Shown here one piece after another: positions 34,150-43,600 of a stretch of 64,000 nucleotides of DNA (positions are counted from its first letter, which is position 1; every line of letters begins with the position of its first letter). The notes beneath the pieces are model-generated. The model was not told the DNA's origin. It searched no databases and saw nothing but the letters and a program-made list of their open reading frames with translations. This DNA is from Aspidapion aeneum (lineage: Eukaryota > Arthropoda > Insecta > Coleoptera > Brentidae): assembly GCA_963576565.1 (NCBI GenBank), contig OY755047.1:10386931-10450930 (forward strand), in the 5' to 3' direction. The position numbers and the translations under genes are program-made.

Positions 34150-36510
34150 TTCTAAAGTGAGCTTAAAACCAAACAGTTTTCAAATAATACCAAGTATTGC
34201 AGGAGTTTCTATATCAAAGTGGCAGTCAGTTTGCTTTCCTTTCTCAATAATTCTTTCTCGGGTTTTTTTGCAGTGAGAATGGGAATAATGAAAATACGGA
34301 GGACATTTGAAAAGCGTAAAATTGGCAGAAATTAAGATAGATAGACTCCCTGAATTTGCCGGCTGCCATTTTTGAGGAGGTGATATATTACGGGATTTTC
34401 TAGGGTTATTAGTATATAGGCAACCGATTATTTTGAGGTTAAATAATGCTGATTTATCTCTGGATTTAAAAAGGAAATCCTATTTTATCCAAATAATCAA
34501 GATAAAAGTCAGACACCATTTTATTTGCTTTTATTTCCATTTAACCGGGTGTTACGTATTTGCTTGAAACCAAACAATTTTCAAATAATACCAAGTATTG
34601 CAGGAGTTTCTATATCAAAGTGGCAGTCAGTTTGCTTTCTTTTCTCAATAATTCTTTCTCGGGTTTTTTTTGCAGTGAGAATGGGAATAATGAAAATACG
34701 GAGGACATTTGAAAAGCGTAAAATTGGCAGAAATTAAGATAGATAGACTCCCTGAATTTGCCGGCTGCCATTTTTGAGGAGGTGATATATTACGGGATTT
34801 TCTAGGGTTATTAGTATATAGGCAACCGATTATTTTGAGGTTAAATAATGCTGATTTATCTCTGGATTTAAAAAGGAAATCCTATTTTATCCAAATAATC
34901 AAGATAAAAGTCAGCCACCATTTTATTTGCTTTTATTTCCATTTAACCGGGTGTTACGTATTTACTTGAAACCAAACAATTTTCAAATAATACCAAGTAT
35001 TGCAGGAGTTTCTATACCAAAGTGGCAGTCAGTTTGCTTTCTTTTCTCAATAATTCTTTCTCGAGTTTTTTTGCAGTGAGAATGGGAATAATGAAAATAC
35101 GGAGGACATTTGAAAAGCGTAAAATTGGCAGAAATTAAGATAGATAGACTCCCTGAATTTGCCGGCTGCCATTTTTGAGGAGGCGATATATTACGGGATT
35201 TTCTAGGATTATTAGTATATAGGCAACCGATTATTTTAAGGTTAAATAATGCTGATTTATCTCTGGATTTAAAAAGCAAATCCAGATTTATCCAAATAAT
35301 CAAGATAAAAGTAAGACACCATTTTATTTGCTTTTATTTCCATTTAACCGGGTGTTACGTATTTGCTTGAAACCAAACAATTTTCAAATAATACCAAGTA
35401 TTGCAGGAGTTTCTATATCAAAGTGGCAGTCAGTTTGCTTTCTTTTCTCAATAATTCTTTCTTGGGTTTTTTTTGCAGTGAGAATGGGAATAATGAAAAT
35501 ACGGAGGACATTTGAAAAGCGTAAAATTGGCAGAAATTAAGATAGATAGATTCCCTGAATTCGCCGGCTGCCATTTTTGAAGAGGTGATATATTACGGGA
35601 TTATCTAGGGTTATTAGTATATAGGCAACCGATTATTTTGAGGTTAAATAATGCTGATTTATCTCTGGATTTAAAAAGGAAATCCTATTTTATCCAAATA
35701 ATCAAGATAAAAGTCAGACACCATTTTATTTGCTTTTATTTCCATTTAACCGGCTGTTACGTATTTGCTTGAAACCAAACAATTTTCAAATAATACCAAA
35801 TATTGCAGGAGTTTCTATACCAAAGTGGCAGCCAGTTTGCTTTCTTTTCTCAATAATTCTGTCTCGGGTTTTTTTTTGCAGTGAGAATGGGAATAATGAA
35901 AATACGGAGGACATTTGAACAGCGTAAAATTGGCAGAAATTAAGATAGATAGACTCCCTGAATTTGCCGGCTGCCATTTTTGAGGAGGTGATATATTACG
36001 GGATTTTCTAGGGTTATTAGTATATAGGCAACCGATTATTTTAAGGTTAAATAATGCTGATTTATCTTTGGATTTAAAAAGGAAATCCTGAGTTATCCAA
36101 ATAATCAAGACAAAAGTCAGACACCATTTTATTTGCTTTTATTTCCATTTAACCGGGTGTTACGTATTTGCTTGAAACCAAACAGTTTTCAAATAATACC
36201 AAGTATTACAGGAGTTTCTATATCAAAGTGGCAGTCAGTTTGCTTTCTTTTCTCAATAATTCTTTCTCGGGTTTTTTTGCAGTGAAAATGGGAATAATGA
36301 AAATACGGAGGACATTTGAAAAGCGTAAAATTGGCAGAAATTAAGATAGATAGACTCCCTGAATTTGCCGGCTGCCATTTTTGAGGAGGTGATATATTAC
36401 GGGATTTTCTAGGGTTATTAGTATATAGGCAACCGATTATTTTTAGGTTAAATAATGCTGATTTATCTCTGGATTTAAAAAGGAAATCCTGATTTATCCA
36501 AATAATCATT
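34150..36510 (+). repeat. 402-bp satellite, six near-identical units
   Basis: The anchor CCATTTAACCGG occurs at 34,537, 34,939, 35,340, 35,742 and 36,145 (spacing 401-403); a first partial unit starts at about 34,150. Each unit carries TTGCCGGCTGCCATTTTTGA, GGCAACCGATTATTTT and a pyrimidine tract ending TTTGCAG. Units differ at only a few percent of positions, so the array is young or homogenised. The recurring 62-106-codon frames on both strands are the same repeat read again and are not called as genes. Confidence 0.9.
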
Positions 36511-36628
36511 ATTTGCTTTTATTTCCATTTAAGTGTGCTTTCCTCAAATACGTTACAGGAAAAATATGGGGCATACCCATGCATTCTCACACGCGATTCT
36601 TGAAGCCAGGACCCCTATTTGTTTCTTA

Positions 36629-37385
36629 TATATATATATATATATATATATTTATCGGTTTCACAACGTTCTACGTCTTCCGATACCCAATCTCCACTCG
36701 TTTCTGTTTGCCCATAATTCATCATCTAGGCCTCTTATTCTTATTTCACTGTCTATTCCTTCTCTCCAGCTTCTCCTTGGCCGTCCTCGTTTTCTTGGGC
36801 AAGTTGGTTTCCATTGTAGTATTTGTTTAGGTAGTCTTTCGTCATCCATTTTTTGTACATGTCCGTACCACACCAGTTGTTTTGTTCTTATATCATCCAC
36901 TAAAGTACGTTCACCCACTGTAATAATTTCTCTTATTCTTTGATTTATATCTTTCTCTTTTTGATTTCCCTGCTGCTCTTCTCCAATAGTCCATCTCCGT
37001 AGCAGAAAGCATTTTTTCTGTTCTGTCCTTGATTGGCCATACTTCTGAGGTTCGGTTAATACTTTTTACAATGGTGTTTCATATAAGCTTTTTGTTATGT
37101 TTTGATATACTTTGGTCCCAAATTATTTCATTTAATAAAGTTATTGCTTTTCTTCCTTGTACGTTTGGATCTTTTATAGCTTTGTCTAGTGTTTCGTCAG
37201 CTGTAATTTTTAGACCTAAGTATTTATACTCATCACAGGACTGAATTCGCTGCCCGGTATTTAAGATTAGATCCTGTTTCATTCCACCGATACACAATAC
37301 TCTGTCTTGTTGAGATTCACCTCTAGTCCCCACTTATTGTACTCTTCTATTAGTTTTCGTGTCATTTATTCGAGGTCGTCATAAT
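36629..37385 (-). pseudogene. RTE-like LINE (family 1), 5'-truncated
   Basis: On the minus strand a frame (37,333-37,079) encodes CIGGMKQDLILNTGQRIQSC and YLGLKITADETLDKAIKD, the region after the RT palm. A second frame (36,918-36,661) encodes RTKQLVWYGHVQKMDDERLP and KRGRPRRSWREGIDSEI, ending NRNEWRLGIGRRRTL. The GRP.R.W tail is typical of RTE-like elements. The 3' end is AACCGATAAATATATA plus (TA)n, the same as in the copy at 46,554. The palm with FADD and the endonuclease are absent because of 5' truncation. Flanks CCTATTTGTTTCTTA (36,614-36,628) and CCTATTTGATTCTTA (37,386-37,400) are a target duplication of 14/15. Confidence 0.85.
36630..36651. repeat. (TA)n tail of the LINE
   Basis: TA repeat at the 3' end of the minus-strand LINE. 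Families with simple-repeat rather than poly(A) tails fit the RTE assignment. Confidence 0.85.
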
Positions 37386-37611
37386 CCTATTTGATTCTTA
37401 ATGTTCCTTTTTCGGGTAGACAGGATTTCGGTTACTACGCATGCGTTAGTTTTGGTGATTCTGGAACATACTCCGTAAGTTACTACATTATTTGACAACC
37501 GTCAAATGTTTAGGGTTTATCTATTTTTTTTTTTAAACTAGTTGATTGGGTGAAAATGTATCAAATTGTGGATTGAAATTGTAGTTTTTGTAAAACTAAT
37601 TGTGCAGATTT

Positions 37612-37749
37612 ATCGTGGACACCATGAAGAGTGTTTGATGACATCTATAAAGCAATCTCAACTTTATTAACAATTTATTTAAAAAAAATACAAGTAGTTA
37701 CCTATGAAATGGCACTACCTTACTTCTCCCGGACATTTTTCCACAATCC
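37612..37749. other. Short spacer without recognised feature
   Basis: Lies between the satellite-bearing element and the right half of R900; no matching partner in the window. Confidence 0.45.
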
Positions 37750-37960
37750 GCACATGTTTCACGTGAATTATTTCCCATTTTTCACAAAAAAAACATAATT
37801 TTATACGACAAACGCAAAACACCGCAAAATGTCAAGATGGCCTCGACCCACACAGCAGCTGTGTATCTACATGACAAAACACACACAGGCGCACTTGAAA
37901 ATTCGCGTCCGCGAATTTAAATTTGCCATTGTTCCAAAACCAGCTATGGGTTTCCTTGCA
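37750..37960 (+). repeat. R900 repeat, copy 2, right half
   Basis: CACGTGAATTATTTCCCATT, CACACAGCAGCTGTGTATCT and GCGAATTTAAATTTGCCATT correspond to 15,565-15,690. The left half is at 32,806-33,180. Confidence 0.75.
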
Positions 37961-38298
37961 CAATAGAAAAGTTGATTCTTTTTAAAAGAAAAAATAAAAT
38001 CGTATTGACAGGGTAATTGAGGCCTAGTTAAATGATTAAAGGGTGGTTTGAGCCTGGAGGAACCCCAATTTGCAATTTAAAAGACAAATTTTATCATCAA
38101 AGAATAACATCCAGTGGGATTGCATCCCTTAACAATCTTACCACGCGGCCACAAAAGGCCTCCCTGGCGAGATGACGTATCCCTTATTAGGCTTTAGGCA
38201 AATCGTGGTACAGCCAAAGCCAAAAAAAGTGTCACAAGTATTACTTTTTTACTTAATAGCCTCTGACAGTGGACACTCGTCTATGTTTTTATTTCTAA
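37961..38298. other. Stretch without a recognised gene
   Basis: No signature seen. Confidence 0.45.
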
Positions 38299-38421
38299 GG
38301 GTCCACTCACCGACTTTTTTGTCGGTTCCATAGGTTAAGCGTTTCTTAATATAATCATAATATGATGTAATAAGGAACACTTTAGGCTAAGTAACGAAAA
38401 AATAAGTCGGTGCGATGGGCT
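38299..38421. mobile_element. Hairpin MITE 'CACCGAC', copy 2
   Basis: GGGTCCACTCACCGACTTTT … GTCGGTGCGATGGGCT with the inner stem GTTAAGCG…GGCTAAGTAACG. About 85% like copies 1 and 3. Confidence 0.8.
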
Positions 38422-38744
38422 ATAAGTGATAAATAAAAGGCTGAATTCTGGTAAATTGCTTCATTTTGCTAAAACGCCCAACTAAGTTCGCAGGCTTTAG
38501 ATGTCAATTTAGTAATTGAACCTTAAAAATGTCAAATTAGCAAGATGAAAAAAATTATCCTAAAGATCTACCGTAATTCGAGGTTACTTCGACAACGGAA
38601 GTAACTTCGACATGTATGTTACACTGCATTTCGTTTTAGGATTTTTGTTGTTTTTCAGGTTGGCCAATGTTTTTTTCATTGTCTTTATTTTGCATAGTAA
38701 ATTTTTTTATTAAAATGAATTTGTTTTATTTATTATTACTTACT

Positions 38745-39065
38745 ACCTACTACTATGTCGGTTTAGAACGTTTTTCTACGTTGTCCGACTCCTATTCTCC
38801 ACCTTGTTCGATCCTGACAATCATCTTCTGTCAGGTTTTTTTGTCTCATTGATCTTTGGATTGACTGTTGCCATTCTAGTTTAGGACGCCCTCCTTTTCT
38901 ACGCGCTATTGGTTGTCATTCCAGGACCTTCTTCGTTAATCTTTTGTCTTTTATGGCCATACCATATCAGTTGTCTTTTAGTGATGTCATCCGTTATGCT
39001 TCCCTTGATTCCCATTATCTCTTTTATGATCTCGATTCTTATGCGATCTGCTCTAAATATGGTTT
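38745..39065 (-). pseudogene. RTE-like LINE (family 2), 3'-end fragment
   Basis: The minus strand ends in AGAAAAACGTTCTAAACCGA then CATAGTAG, the family-2 3' end also seen at 49,516, 57,530 and 55,745. Upstream it encodes TDDITKRQLIWYGH and LEWQQSIQRSMRQ. The copy is truncated about 320 bp from its 3' end and frameshifted. Confidence 0.75.
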
Positions 39066-39109
39066 TTTTTAGATTAAAAAAAAAAAATAGTTTCCTTCAG
39101 TTTTTCTTT

Positions 39110-39290
39110 TTGTTTGTAATTGTGGCTTCAAGGACCCTCAAAACAAAATGTCCCTCGTGCAGTTCGAGTTCCATTTGCTTAATACAATACTCCAAGAACT
39201 CAAACAGGAAGGCTTGGATGAAGTGTATAAACTGTGAGAAATGGGTTTGTGGATACTGTTTGTCTTGTTCTAAACTTGTTTCAAATATGT
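39110..39290 (+). pseudogene. Possible cysteine-rich (zinc-ribbon-like) fragment
   Basis: An open frame reads KTKCPSCSSSSICLIQ and then RKAWMKCINCEKWVCGYCLS, with paired CxxC motifs and a KW aromatic step. Such C-x2-C pairs occur at the C terminus of several insect transposases (piggyBac- and pogo-type), where a zinc-binding tail follows the DDE domain. Nothing upstream supports a DDE domain here, because the sequence immediately left is a LINE fragment in the opposite orientation. The same open frame continues into that LINE antisense sequence, so the long 137-codon reading is not taken as a gene. The assignment is tentative. Confidence 0.3.
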
Positions 39291-39399
39291 TGTATTTATG
39301 TTTTTTTGCTTTGTTTATTTAGTTTTTGTTTAGTTAGAATAATGTTTTTTAGTTTTTCATTCCTATGCCAAAATGTACCATACAACAGTTTTTTTTTGT

Positions 39400-39912
39400 A
39401 ATAGTTATTTAAACAACAAGGTTGGAAAACGACTCTTTGCACACGATCGAGACAGTTTGGTAGACGGAGCCGAAGGCGAGGTCTACAAGTCGAGGGAGTG
39501 TGCAAAGAGGTTTTCAAACGAGTTTTTTACAATATTTTTTATACGACTGCTAATAAAGAAAGAAAAATCAAATTTTAATTTAATTTGTTTTTATTTCCGA
39601 CATTTTTACAACAAAACTTTAAAAATTCAACAATTTTTTGACGTATCTAATCAACAAAACATACGAGCAGTGACGGTTGCTACGGAACTAAGCCAACTTA
39701 TATTGATGGATGACAACAACAAAAATCACAATGACGGGAGACCCGTATGCAGAAATGACATAGGCGTGCGCAAAAATGACATAAGCGTGTGCAAAACGTT
39801 TTGCACACAGCGTGCGCAAAATGCCATTTTCAGATCGTGTTCTCCATGCGCAAAACCCCCTTTTACAAGACAGTCGTATAAAAAATTATTTTTTAGTGTC
39901 TTTTTATTATAA
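39400..39912. repeat. Hairpin- and palindrome-rich repeat
   Basis: GAAAACGACTCTTTGCACAC (39,426) faces GTGTGCAAAGAGGTTTTCAA (39,499). Further right is a perfect 22-bp palindrome (39,787-39,808, centre AACGTT), flanked by two GYGTGCGCAAAA-type repeats. A 179-codon open frame spans all of this but shows no domain; its length probably reflects chance in a repeat. Confidence 0.5.
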
Positions 39913-40374
39913 TTTAGGCTGCTTAAACCGTTGCCTAATGCTTCTGGTTAATAATTTGTATTTATTTTTAATTTTTTTAGTTTGTTGACAACAAGTTGAC
40001 TTGGAGAAATTTTACTTTGACAAATCATGCAGAATTAAAACGGTGTTGTACCCGGGGTAACTTGAACCGGAGCCCAGAAGAGCATTAATAGCGTCTCTGA
40101 CTGTGCCTCCTTCAATGGGTGAATCACACGCGCGATTTAGGGATAGAGTCGTGTAAAGTGGGGGTTCATGCACGGTCAAGGCGTCAAGTAACGACCCTTG
40201 CAATTATCCGACCGATTCCTTTTGATCCGGACCGCAAAGTAGGACTGCATGTCGCAGTCTGTCTTTGACAGATATTTGCTGTTAGATATGTGGCGATTCA
40301 ACGAAAATTTTACTCCAATTTAATTCTAATATGGTAACAGAAGAAAGAAATTACTCTAACTAAAAATGCAATAT
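39913..40374. other. GC-richer stretch of unknown origin
   Basis: 40,040-40,300 has many CpG and no similarity to the other repeats here. A 63-codon minus-strand frame (40,203-40,012) exists but has no recognised domain. Confidence 0.3.
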
Positions 40375-40801
40375 GCGTTGATCCGGCCTGAAAAACAAAG
40401 AGCTGTCGTAGGTCACGGTCTATAGTTTGTTTTCTTTTATTTGTATTCGATCTTTTCATTGATCGATATGTAATAGCAGTTTTTCGCCTATTTTGTTTTT
40501 TGTTTCTCTCGGTGGATCTTGCGATTTCTCACTATTTACATTTGATTAGAGACAAAACCACGGATCACCTTTTGTTAGGTGATCCGTTCCGTGACAAAAC
40601 CATCTAATTAACTTCGCAAGAATTGTCACATTGACCAGCAGTGTTCTGAGAAGTCCATAAGGACGAAACAGTTAACTGTCAACACTTATTAGGTGTCCAT
40701 TAGATCTTGGACCCTCGTGAGGTTAAGCTTTCAGGCTATCCACGGAAAAATATCAGAGAAACAAAAACTCGTTTTTGCCCGATTAGCCACGAAACTTGTT
40801 T
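40375..40801 (-). repeat. R450 repeat, copy 4 (minus strand)
   Basis: Read on the minus strand it starts AACAAGTTTCGTGGCTAATC at 40,801 and runs through GGGTCCAAGATCTAATGGAC, GACAGTTAACTGTTTCGTCC to CAGGCCGGATCAACGC. It is uninterrupted where copy 2 holds the hAT element, but carries its own 32-bp hairpin insertion at 40,561-40,592. Confidence 0.8.
40561..40592. repeat. 32-bp hairpin insertion with 10-bp direct flanks
   Basis: GACAAAACCA occurs on both sides (40,551-40,560 and 40,593-40,602). Between them lies a palindrome: ACGGATCACCT, loop TTTGTT, AGGTGATCCGT (40,560-40,587). The other R450 copies have the flank sequence only once and no palindrome. Confidence 0.7.
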
Positions 40802-40904
40802 AATTTTTAAATTCACGGGTACGAAATTCCACATGTTTTAAAGAAATTACTCCTAATGTCAAATTTTGATGATTCTGCCACTAAGGAGAGAAATGTAAAT
40901 AAAA

Positions 40905-41110
40905 TTTCAGATTTCCATTGTCTTTATTTATTTTAAACACGACGTTTCGGTTAGTTAGTATTTCTAACCGTTTTCAAGCGTAAACTAAACAATAGAATCT
41001 CTAGACTACTACTTATACTACTATGGTGTGCAGTCAGGTGTGACGGTACGCCCCCTTTTTAATCCTAAGACGCCTGTTTTCCTTAAGGAGTGGTTTCAAT
41101 ATGTTTGGTA
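40905..41110 (-). repeat. Penelope-like terminal repeat, copy on minus strand
   Basis: On the minus strand it reads GGAAAACAGGCGTCTTAGGA, GGGCGTACCGTCACACCTGA, then GCTTGAAAACGGTTAG, a short stem and CTAACCGAAACGTCG. It ends AATAAATAAAGACAATGG. The GGTTAG…CTAACCGAAAC portion resembles hammerhead stem II plus the GAAAC box, with the CTGATGA box degenerate (CTTGAAAA). It overlaps the end of the GIY-YIG coding remnant. Confidence 0.65.
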
Positions 41111-41778
41111 TGTCCGTGCTTGGTTGACTGAAAACTTCTTTATTCGGCATTATAAACGCTGCTTCAATAAAATTTCGTTTTTGCCAATGCGACTCCTTAT
41201 GCAGAACTTTAGCTTCTGACCACTGAATCCTGTGATCATTTGACCATGCATGATCCGCTAAACCGGATTTTTCAATATCCATTAATTGGGTACTTTTTAA
41301 ATGTTCATTTACTTTAACCTGAAGAGGGCGTTTCGTTTCACCTTCATATAATTTACAACACTCACACAAGATTTGGTAAATAAATTCCTTATTATATGAG
41401 GGATTTTCTGGTATTTCTTTTAGTTACAAAACTCCTTATTGTATTTCCCGATGAAAATACTGTTTTTATATTATAGTGCTTGGTTATTCGTCTTATGTGT
41501 TCTGAAATCCCTTGAACATATGGAATGTTAATAACACCCAACGGATTATTATTTTGAGAATTTGCTACAGTTGATTATTAATTTCTCGGAATAACCATTT
41601 TGTTGTAATTCTTTTTAATGTTGTTAATTTATGTGGTTAATTCTTCATTATTACTACAAATATTTACGCCTCTTTAATACAAACTTCTTATAACCCCTTG
41701 TTTTGTAGCAACATAATGATTAGACTTAAAATTTAGCTACTGTCCCGTGTGTGTAGGTTTCCTATATATAGTGGTTTA
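41034..41778 (-). pseudogene. Penelope-like element: RT tail and GIY-YIG endonuclease
   Basis: On the minus strand the left part encodes YRKPTHTGQ, a stop, then LNFKSNHYVATKQGVIRSL, the last RT block of Penelope-like elements. After frameshifts a 111-codon frame (41,369-41,034) encodes CCKLYEGETKRPLQVKVNEH and SGLADHAWSNDHRIQWSEAK. It goes on with RNFIEAAFI and FSQPSTDIPNI. This is the GIY-YIG-type endonuclease: FIYQIL just upstream stands for 'GIY' and LYEGET for 'YIG'. The nuclease cuts target DNA during retroposition. The catalytic RT core is not present and the linker is broken, so the copy is dead. It is bounded by inverted copies of the element's terminal sequence. Confidence 0.85.
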
Positions 41779-41807
41779 AATGTTCCTGTCTAATCGTTTG
41801 ACTAGAA

Positions 41808-42012
41808 CATACCAAACATATGGAAACCACTCTTTGAGGAAAACAGGCGTCTTCGGATTAAAAAGGGGGCGGGCCGTCACACCTGACTGCGCACCAAGTA
41901 GTATAAGTAGTAGTCTAGAGATTTTATTGTTTAGTTTACACTTGAAAACGGTTAGATATACTTACTAACCGAGTGTATAAATAAATAAAGACAATGAAAA
42001 TCCGAAATTTTA
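41808..42012 (+). repeat. Penelope-like terminal repeat, copy on plus strand
   Basis: Inverted relative to 40,905-41,110: AACATACCAAACATATGGAA, GGAAAACAGGCGTCTTCGGA, CTTGAAAACGGTTAGATATA, ending AATAAATAAAGACAATGAAA. About 88% identical. The CGAAACGTC box has decayed to CGAGTGT. Confidence 0.75.
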
Positions 42013-42309
42013 TTTCTACTCAAAAACTGTCTACGAGTTTCAAACTTACCCCCTTACCTTCCCAAGCTGACGCTAATGCTATCAGCAAAGTAGTATCGTC
42101 CGCGAATTTAAAAAAAATCCAATCAGCTTAAAAACGACTCTATAAAGTCGATGAACAAAAAATTACAGAATTATTAACAATCAGAAAAATGCTTTACACT
42201 ACAATAAGTTTTAAGTTACAAAAAATATTTCCTCAGTAATTCTTTATAAAAAAATATTATAAAAACCAATTTTTTTGATATTATTATGTTTTCATAAATA
42301 AAAAAAAGT
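42013..42309. other. Stretch without a recognised gene
   Basis: AT-rich, nothing recognised. Confidence 0.45.
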
Positions 42310-42447
42310 ATAGCTAGCCCCCTCAAAATGCAGCCTTTTCAAAATACTCTGGTGGCTTCAAAACGACTTTCTAAATTAAGATGATTTTTAAGAAAATCTT
42401 TTATAGACATACCCAAAACACCCAAAAAACGAATTTGGGACACCCTT
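42310..42447 (+). repeat. Right-end relic of the 26-kb foldback element family
   Basis: CCCTCAAAATGCAGCCTTTT and GAATTTGGGACACCCTTG resemble the right end of the element at 26,314-27,591. The middle is rearranged and the left end missing. Confidence 0.5.
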
Positions 42448-42824
42448 GCTGATTATGTTGGATACAAAACTTAAGATACAAGTTCAGAAATTTTCTTATA
42501 GATGGAAATTTTGCAGGAACAAATAAAAAAGTTTGATTTTATTTGTAAGCGGTGTTTTTTTTTCTGTTTTTATAGCTAATTTTGTTTTAAAAAATATAGT
42601 GCCTACCTAGTCTGACTATGACTACTCGATGATTATGGCTTAAAAAACAAAAAGACAAAAACCAATCGCGAAAATGGCCAAAAAAGAAAACAAAATCGAA
42701 CAAAACAGAAAACTAGATTTACGGAATTTGGGGCTTGCGAGCACTGCATAGTTTATTAAAATCGAATTTTCGGTCTGATATAATCGAGTGTCCGATACTG
42801 AGTAATTATGCCAATGAAAAAAGA

Positions 42825-43600
42825 GTGTCGAATCTTCTTATTGCATCCATTTCGACACTTTCCATTTTCGTTTTTGTTACGCGACAAGTCTCTATTCGAT
42901 ACAACAGCGTGCTTTTCACCATCGTTTCATATATGTTAAATTTTACATTCTTTTTTATCTCTCTGCTGCATAAAATACTGTTAAGACATCCAATAACCTT
43001 TTTTGCTTTTACTATTCTTTTTTCCAGTTCTTTACAGTCTGTTCCTGTCTTATCAAATATGACACCCAAGTATGCATACTCATTGCATGGAGATATTGTT
43101 TGTCCATTGTCTAGTTCTAACTCACTTGATTTGTTTCCAATACGTAAGTACTGTGTCTTTTCCACGTTCACTGTTAATCCCCATTTTTGGTATTCTTCCA
43201 TTAACTTTCTCATCATATACTCCATGTCTTCTTTATCATTAGCTACAATTACTTGGTCATCAGCAAACTGTAGTGTGTAAATGGTAAATCGGTCTTTAAG
43301 TTGTATTCCCATGCAGTGGTGGATCCAGGATTTCTGGGGGGGAGGGGCCAGAGTGGCGGCAAACATCAAAAAAACATTTTTTTGTGGTTTTTGATAGAAA
43401 TTGAGGTGTGAAATTTAGTAGCTAAAGGAGATTAATAGCGCCGCAGGCGAAATTTTTAAAAAAATTAAGCAGAATTTGTGACAAATTTTAAAAAGTGATG
43501 CTGCTAAATTAAAAAATAAGTTATATGTTTGGGAGAGGGGGGGCGGGCCCCTCTAGCCCCCCCTGGATCCGCCACTGTTCCCATGCCGTGTTTTAAAAAA
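42825..43600 (-). pseudogene. RTE-like LINE (family 2) with a hAT MITE inside
   Basis: On the minus strand a frame (43,313 downwards) reads MGIQLKDRFTIYTLQFADDQ. It continues VIVANDKEDMEYMMRKLMEE, YQKWGLTVNVEKTQYLRIGN and VIGCLNSILCSREIKKNVKF. The catalytic FADD box is intact. The region upstream of MGIQ is cut by the MITE at 43,314-43,577, after which LINE sequence resumes with CCGTG. The frame runs off the LINE at MDAIRRF (about 42,835), so the copy also lacks its 3' end. It belongs to the family of 49,516, 54,310 and 57,530. The antisense open frame over the same bases is a shadow. Confidence 0.85.
43314..43577. mobile_element. hAT MITE with GGATCC ends, copy 2, in a LINE
   Basis: It starts CAGTGGTGGATCCAGG and ends CCTGGATCCGCCACTG. 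Flanked by a perfect 8-bp duplication TTCCCATG (43,306-43,313 and 43,578-43,585). The paralogous LINE at about 58,305 reads TTTCCATGCCGTG without interruption. Same TIR family as 23,257-23,539. Confidence 0.9.

Larger units (their letters stand above)
33831..37611. mobile_element. Element with long inverted ends and an internal satellite
   Basis: The left arm 33,831-34,090 starts AAATCTGCACAATTAGTTTT. The right arm is its inverted copy in two parts, 37,386-37,611 and about 36,545-36,621, split by an RTE-like LINE. Shared blocks include TGACGCATGCGCAGTAACCG-type sequence, GGAACATTAAGAATTAAA and GGGTATGCCCCAT. Between the arms lie six copies of a 402-bp satellite. A partial third arm is at 43,600-44,090. 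No transposase was found. Foldback-type elements with internal tandem repeats are the best analogy. Confidence 0.75.

Noticed and set aside
34091..36509. Repeated 62-106-codon frames on both strands, nearly identical from unit to unit
   Set aside because: They are the same 402-bp satellite read in different frames. They have no domain, and their starts and stops change with single-base differences between units.
39373..39912. A 179-codon open frame
   Set aside because: Spans hairpins and palindromes, has no domain, and its composition follows the repeat.
40012..40203. A 63-codon minus-strand frame in a GC-richer stretch
   Set aside because: No splice-site context, no domain and adjacent stops in the continuing frame; left as unknown.
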